Source: Lachnospiraceae bacterium UBA7182
GTDB taxonomy: Bacteria; Bacillota; Clostridia; Lachnospirales; Lachnospiraceae
Reading direction: 5' to 3'
DNA length: 10,557 nucleotides
Assembly: GCA_002491115.1 (NCBI GenBank)
Contig: DKVI01000030.1
Span: forward strand, 1-10,557
The number at the start of each line of letters is the position of its first letter. Within the stretch, counting starts at the first letter, position 1. The notes beneath the pieces were generated by a model, which saw only the letters and a program-made list of their open reading frames with translations, was not told the DNA's origin and ran no database searches. The translations under genes were made by a program, and so were the position numbers. Below are positions 6,882-10,557 of the stretch, one piece after another.

Positions 6882-9398
6882 GTGGTAATAGATGGAAAGA
6901 AAGCGCCGTCGCATATCCAAATTCGTGGTGGGCGCGTACATAACCTGAAAAATATAGATGTGGATATCCCACTGCAAAAGATTGTCGGGATCGCCGGCGT
7001 GTCGGGTTCCGGGAAGTCGTCGCTTGCCCTCGGTATCCTCTATGCGGAAGGGTCAAGACGGTATCTGGAGGCTTTATCCACTTACACAAGACGCCGCATG
7101 ACGCAGGCGGAAAAGGCGCAGGTGGACGAGGTGCTTTATGTCCCGGCGGCGCTTGCGCTCCGTCAGCGTCCGGGCGTTCCCGGTATCCGCAGTACCTTTG
7201 GCACAGGAACGGAACTGCTGAACAGCCTGCGCCTGATGTATTCGAGACTTGCAAGCCACAGGTGCCCGAACGGTCACTATGTAAGTCCGTCACTGAATGT
7301 TGCCGCAGGACACCCGCTTGTGTGTCCTGTATGCGGCGAACGCTTCTTTGCGCCGGGGGCGGAGGAACTGGCTTTCAACTCCCAGGGCGCATGCAGGCGA
7401 TGTGATGGGACGGGAATTGTCCGTACCGTAGACGAATCGACACTCGTGCCGGATGAAAATTTGACCATTGATGAAGGCGCAGTCGCACCGTGGCAGACAC
7501 TGATGTGGTCACTGATGAAAGATATTGCCCGCGAGATGGGCGTGAGGACGAATGTGCCGTTCAAGGACCTCACGGAAAAAGAGCGGGATATCGTATTCCA
7601 CGGCCCGGCCGTAAAGAAAAATATCATTTATCAGAATAAAACCAGCGGTGCGGCGGGCGACATGGACTTCACCTACTTTAACGCCACTTATACTGTGGAG
7701 AATGCCCTGTCGAAGGTCAGGGACGAAAAGGGCATGAAACGCGTGGAGAAGTTCCTGCGGCAGGGCATTTGCCCGGATTGCGGCGGCACAAGGCTCTCTG
7801 ATGCCGCCCGTGCGCCAAGGTTGCGCGGTATCTCCCTTGCCCAGGCCTGTACCATGACGCTTTCCGATCTTGTGGAGTGGGTCGATGGGGTTCCCGCCTC
7901 ATTGCCGGAGGAGATGCGTCCGATGGCGCAGAGTATCTGTGAGTCCTTCCAGGGTGCGGCAAAGCGGCTGATGGATCTGGGGCTGTCCTATCTGACGCTT
8001 GACCGTGCGGCCTCCACGCTGTCCACAGGAGAGCGGCAACGGATGCAGTTGGCGAGGGCAGTCAGAAATCGCACGACGGGCGTTCTTTATGTGTTGGACG
8101 AGCCGTCCATCGGTTTGCACCCGTCCAACATGGAGGGGCTTGTGGGCGTCATGCACGATTTGCTCGCCGATGGGAACACAGTAATCCTTGTGGATCACAA
8201 TACCAATGTCCTGAAAGAAGCGGACTGGCTGATCGAGCTTGGACCGGAAGCCGGTGCGGGCGGCGGCATAATTATCGCACAGGGCAGCCTTGCGGAGGTT
8301 GAGAAGAATGCAGAATCAAGGATTGCCGGCTTCCTGACCGGAAAAACGGTAATCAATGTCGGAAATCATATCCCCGCCAAAGAGATGTTTAACCTTGGCA
8401 CGATTCATTTGTCTACTTCTGAAATACATACGGTGCAGCCTTTAGAAGTTGATTTGCCGAAAGGACGAATGATTGCGGTCACAGGTGTATCCGGTTCCGG
8501 CAAGACCACGATGGTCCTGGAATGCCTGATTCCGGCATTGGAGGCAGAAATCAGGGAGAGTAAACTGCCGGAGCATGTAAAATCTATTTCAGTGGATGGT
8601 ATCAGGCAGGTAAAACTGATCGATGCGACACCTGTCGGCATCAATGTGCGCTCCACAGTTGCCACTTATGCCGATGTGCATGACGAGCTGCGCAGGGTCT
8701 ATGCCAGGACATCCGACGCCAGGGCGAAGGGGTATAAAGCAGGAGACTTTTCCTATAATACCGGGGATTTGCGCTGTCCGGTCTGTGACGGAACAGGTAC
8801 GATCAGCCTTGATGTGCAGTTTTTGCCGGATGTTGATATTCCCTGCCCTGACTGCGGCGGCTCCAGATACTCCAGGAAGGCAAGCCTGATCCGCAGGATA
8901 CCAAAGAAAGCAGAAACAGGATACACGCTGCCGGAACTGATGGATATGAGCATTGATGATGCTCTTAAAGCGTGTGCTGATCTTCCGGGTGTATCCCGGA
9001 AGCTGCAGGTGCTGCATGATCTCGGTCTTGGATATCTTACGCTTGGCGAGGGGACGCCGAGCCTGTCAGGCGGAGAAGCGCAGCGGTTAAAACTTGCCAG
9101 CGAGATGGGGAAGGGTCAGTCGGATTCCGTGTTTGTATTTGATGAGCCGACCATCGGTCTGCATCCGCTGGATGTGGAAACACTGCTTACAGTTTTCAAA
9201 AGCCTGATTGATAACGGCGCAACAGTAATCGTGATCGAGCATGACCTTGATGTGATTCGCAATGTTGACTATGTAATTGATATGGGGCCGGGTGGCGGCG
9301 TTCACGGCGGCAGGATCGTGGCGCAGGGAACGCCGGCGGAAATTTGCGATTGCAGGGACAGTAAGACAGGGATCTTCCTGAAACGATATATAGGATAA
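6882..9398 (+). CDS. UvrA-like (class II, UvrA2-type) double ABC ATPase
   Basis: An 838-residue protein starting at GTG 6882 behind a weak CAGGGG (6868-6873), probably coupled to the regulator that stops 5 nt earlier. Two ABC halves are visible. First half: Walker A GVSGSGKS 39-46, a Cys4 zinc module C148/C151/C171/C174, signature LSTGE at 380-384 (Thr in place of the usual Gly), and Walker B with DEPSIGLHP from 406. Second half: GVSGSGKT 535-542, zinc module C632/C635/C655/C658, LSGGE 728-732, DEPTIGLHP from 754. Canonical UvrA is about 940 residues with its first zinc module near residue 253. Here that module comes about 105 residues earlier, so the UvrB-binding insertion is missing. Such UvrA2-like proteins occur beside regulators and in producers of, or resistance to, DNA-binding drugs. 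Housekeeping uvrA is therefore excluded, but the substrate is unknown. No damage is seen. GC content looks higher than in rdrAB. Confidence 0.92.
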   Translation: MVIDGKKAPSHIQIRGGRVHNLKNIDVDIPLQKIVGIAGVSGSGKSSLALGILYAEGSRRYLEALSTYTRRRMTQAEKAQVDEVLYVPAALALRQRPGVPGIRSTFGTGTELLNSLRLMYSRLASHRCPNGHYVSPSLNVAAGHPLVCPVCGERFFAPGAEELAFNSQGACRRCDGTGIVRTVDESTLVPDENLTIDEGAVAPWQTLMWSLMKDIAREMGVRTNVPFKDLTEKERDIVFHGPAVKKNIIYQNKTSGAAGDMDFTYFNATYTVENALSKVRDEKGMKRVEKFLRQGICPDCGGTRLSDAARAPRLRGISLAQACTMTLSDLVEWVDGVPASLPEEMRPMAQSICESFQGAAKRLMDLGLSYLTLDRAASTLSTGERQRMQLARAVRNRTTGVLYVLDEPSIGLHPSNMEGLVGVMHDLLADGNTVILVDHNTNVLKEADWLIELGPEAGAGGGIIIAQGSLAEVEKNAESRIAGFLTGKTVINVGNHIPAKEMFNLGTIHLSTSEIHTVQPLEVDLPKGRMIAVTGVSGSGKTTMVLECLIPALEAEIRESKLPEHVKSISVDGIRQVKLIDATPVGINVRSTVATYADVHDELRRVYARTSDARAKGYKAGDFSYNTGDLRCPVCDGTGTISLDVQFLPDVDIPCPDCGGSRYSRKASLIRRIPKKAETGYTLPELMDMSIDDALKACADLPGVSRKLQVLHDLGLGYLTLGEGTPSLSGGEAQRLKLASEMGKGQSDSVFVFDEPTIGLHPLDVETLLTVFKSLIDNGATVIVIEHDLDVIRNVDYVIDMGPGGGVHGGRIVAQGTPAEICDCRDSKTGIFLKRYIG

Positions 9399-9451
9399 AC
9401 CGATTTCATGCTGCGGGGGTGTATTCCTGCAGGTTATGCTCTGTGACAGGG

Positions 9452-9487
9452 CTGTTTGCAGAATCTGAAAATTCTGTAAACAGTTTT
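9452..9487 (+). terminator. Intrinsic terminator after the UvrA-like gene
   Basis: CTGTTTGCAGAAT (9452-9464) pairs with ATTCTGTAAACAG (9471-9483) over 13 bp with one G-T wobble and a 6-base loop (CTGAAA), followed by TTTT at 9484-9487. Position and form fit the end of the HxlR/UvrA-like transcript. Confidence 0.8.
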
Positions 9488-9495
9488 CTATCCTA

Positions 9496-9525
9496 TTGAC
9501 AAAAGCAGGATGTAAGAGGTATATT
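9496..9525 (+). promoter_or_regulatory. Promoter of the decayed metal-related gene cluster
   Basis: A consensus TTGACA (9496-9501) and TATATT (9520-9525) are separated by 18 bp, directly after the terminator and about 105 bp before the HMA start. The palindromes at 9536-9549 and 9584-9597 lie just downstream of it. Confidence 0.6.
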
Positions 9526-9535
9526 TGAAAATGAG

Positions 9536-9597
9536 TTAGCGGTTGCTAACATAAAAAGCAGCCGCATTTGTTAAAATAATGGGTTAGTTTTCACTAA
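9536..9597. promoter_or_regulatory. Pair of TTAGY-N4-RCTAA palindromes, probable metalloregulator operators
   Basis: TTAGC-GGTT-GCTAA (9536-9549; GTTAGC/GCTAAC if extended to 9535-9550) and TTAGT-TTTC-ACTAA (9584-9597) have the same half-site geometry and 4-bp centres 48 bp apart. They lie between the -10 at 9520-9525 and the HMA start. The TTAG/CTAA half-sites resemble those of DtxR/IdeR/MntR-type metal-dependent repressors, which fits the HMA and ZIP remnants downstream. The repressor itself is not in the window. Confidence 0.6.
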
Positions 9598-9630
9598 TTG
9601 ATATTAGAAAAGCAAAAGGGGGGCGCTTTT

Positions 9631-9884
9631 ATGGTAAAGATCACGGTTGGCATAGAGGGGATGGCCTGTGGGATGTGCGAGGCTCATATCAATGAGGCTG
9701 TGAGGAATGCATTCCAGGTAAAAAGGTGACAAGTTCACATATGAAGAAGCAGACGGTCATCCTTGCGGAGAAAGACATCCCGGAGCAGGAACTGGAAAAT
9801 GTGATTGCAAAAACTGGTTATAAGGTTGTATCAGTAGGCAGTGAGCCTTATGAAAAAAAAGGTTTGTTCGCTGCATTCAGGTAA
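9631..9884 (+). pseudogene. Frameshifted HMA-domain (CopZ-like) heavy-metal protein
   Basis: ATG 9631 follows AAAAGGGGGG (9614-9622 region). The first frame gives MVKITVGIEGMACGMCEAH, with the metal-binding CxxC at residues 13-16, and stops at TGA 9727-9729 after 32 residues. Shifting by -1 inside the A-run 9720-9724 (five A's where six would keep frame) continues the same domain: VTSSHMKKQTVILAEKDIPE, then ENVIAKTGYKV and SEPYEKKGLFAAFR, to TAA at 9882-9884. The restored product is 84 residues, normal for this small cytoplasmic family. This looks like a one-base loss in a homopolymer. A sequencing or assembly error, or slippage on the A-run, are alternatives. The intact protein would bind Cu, Zn or similar ions; the specificity is unknown. 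Confidence 0.8.
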
Positions 9885-9885
9885 A

Positions 9886-10011
9886 TTGAAAATAGTGGTA
9901 GTGGAAGAACTGATCCCGGAAATGTCGTCGGGAAAACACTCCAATGTGGGGACGGCCCTGTTTGCGGCAGGTTTTACTGTTATGATGGCGCTGGATGTGG
10001 CACTGGGATAA
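9886..10011 (+). pseudogene. C-terminal remnant of a ZIP-family metal transporter
   Basis: From about 9895 the frame reads VVVEELIPEMSSGKHSNVGT, then a hydrophobic helix (LFAAGFTVMMALDVALG), and stops at 10009-10011. The VVEELIPE element and the closing helix ending LDVALG are typical of the last transmembrane part of ZIP (GufA/ZupT-like) zinc or iron transporters, which normally have some 250 or more residues and eight helices. Only about 38 residues remain, starting almost immediately after the HMA stop at 9884. An internal deletion that joined the end of the HMA gene to the end of the transporter gene is the simplest explanation. A TTG at 9886 could serve as a start but has no ribosome site. 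Confidence 0.75.
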
Positions 10012-10029
10012 AGAAATGAGGGCGAAAAA

Positions 10030-10488
10030 ATGAACAGACATGAGGAGATTAAAAACGCTTATAAAAGCCTTGGTGGTGAGGCGACATTCTATGATGGGAT
10101 GATCACCTGTTCCACCCTGACCGGAAAGGCAGTCTGTAAGCTGGTATGGAATATGGATAAGAGGAAGAACACCCGCTATCTGGAGCTGGCTTTGTCAGGC
10201 ATTCCACAAGGTTTTGGCGGCAGAATGCTGGAGGTGCCGGTGGGGACAGGCGTGCTGACCATGCCGGTGTATGAGTCGCTGCCGGATGCAGACGTGAGCT
10301 GCCTGGATTATTCCCCGGACATGATGGAGCGGGCGAAGCGGCAGGCAGGGAAACGGGGACTTAAGAATGTTCGTTTTATACAGGGGGATGTGGGGAAGCT
10401 GCCCTTCCCTGACGGCAGTTTTGACCTTGTGCTGTCGCTGAACGGCTTCCATGCCTTTCAGGATAAGGAGGCAGCAAGTAACATATAA
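10030..10488 (+). pseudogene. Truncated class I SAM-dependent methyltransferase
   Basis: ATG 10030 is preceded by GAGGG at 10018-10022 and lies 18 nt after the transporter remnant. The 152-residue product carries the SAM-binding glycine motif as LEVPVGTG (residues 67-74), an acidic strand end CLDYSPDMM (91-99), and GDVGKLPFPDGSFDLVLS (119-136), so it is a class I Rossmann methyltransferase of the UbiE/ArsM-like general type; substrate unknown. The protein stops abruptly at QDKEAASNI just after the FHAF element, where such enzymes usually continue with a helix and a LKPGG motif for another 50-70 residues. The match to the expected sequence ends near 10476, so the 3' part was lost by deletion or insertion. 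It is probably inactive, although the SAM site is complete. Confidence 0.75.
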
Positions 10489-10542
10489 AGCTGTAATGAG
10501 ATAAATGAAAGTACAAATATAGTTAGAGTAGGCGGTGAAACG

Positions 10543-10557
10543 ATGTTTCGGATAGGA
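10543..10557 (+). CDS. Possible start of a MerR-family regulator (cut by right edge)
   Basis: Only five codons, MFRIG, are inside the window. That opening is typical of MerR/TipA-type regulators, which often begin MFRIGEF or MFRIGDF, and a near-consensus AGGCGGTG at about 10529-10536 sits 6 nt upstream of the ATG. The sequence between the methyltransferase stop (10488) and this ATG is AT-rich, as expected of an intergenic region. Five residues cannot prove a family, so this is a suggestion only. Confidence 0.35.

Noticed and set aside
6882..9398. Housekeeping excinuclease uvrA
   Set aside because: The protein is about 100 residues too short, the missing part falls before the first zinc module where the UvrB-binding domain should be, and it sits in an operon with an HxlR regulator without uvrB.

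Overview
The window looks like an accessory region of a low-to-mid GC Gram-positive gut anaerobe, most likely a Clostridia/Lachnospiraceae relative. The evidence is strong AGGAGG-type ribosome sites, an HxlR regulator, an IS4-like transposase of a type common in gut Clostridia, and a small heavy-metal (HMA) protein of a form I associate with that group. No rRNA, tRNA or species marker is present, so the placement is an inference.

Layout. (1) Positions 1-875 hold two diverged, C-terminal-only pieces of DDE transposases in head-to-head inverted orientation. They meet at a nearly perfect 38-bp palindrome, and both have a TAA stop immediately before the conserved catalytic-Glu motif. (2) Positions 876-1150 are a leader carrying a candidate promoter, a small inverted repeat and a strong ribosome site. 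(3) Positions 1151-6395 are a compact two-gene operon that I read as a RADAR anti-phage system: rdrA, a large P-loop ATPase, and rdrB, a large divergent adenosine deaminase whose start overlaps the rdrA stop by 11 nt. All key motifs are present in both and neither is broken. No accessory membrane gene (RdrC or RdrD type) is seen. (4) Positions 6402-9398 are a second transcription unit with its own good promoter: an HxlR-family regulator, then a class-II UvrA-like double ABC ATPase without the UvrB-binding insertion, ending in a clear intrinsic terminator at 9452-9487. (5) From 9496 to the end is a decayed metal-related segment. A promoter with two copies of the palindrome TTAGY-N4-RCTAA precedes a frameshifted HMA (CopZ-like) gene, the last 38 or so codons of a ZIP metal transporter, and a methyltransferase cut off after about 149 residues. 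The final 15 bases are probably the start of a MerR-family regulator.

How the genes work together. RdrA and RdrB are expected to form a large cytoplasmic complex that deaminates adenosine-containing RNA or nucleotides during phage infection. The HxlR/UvrA-like pair is probably a separately regulated stress or drug-response cassette. Its position directly behind RADAR is notable but does not show a shared function. The contrast between intact defence and ATPase genes and broken genes at both edges suggests a recombination hotspot where the functional cargo has been kept.
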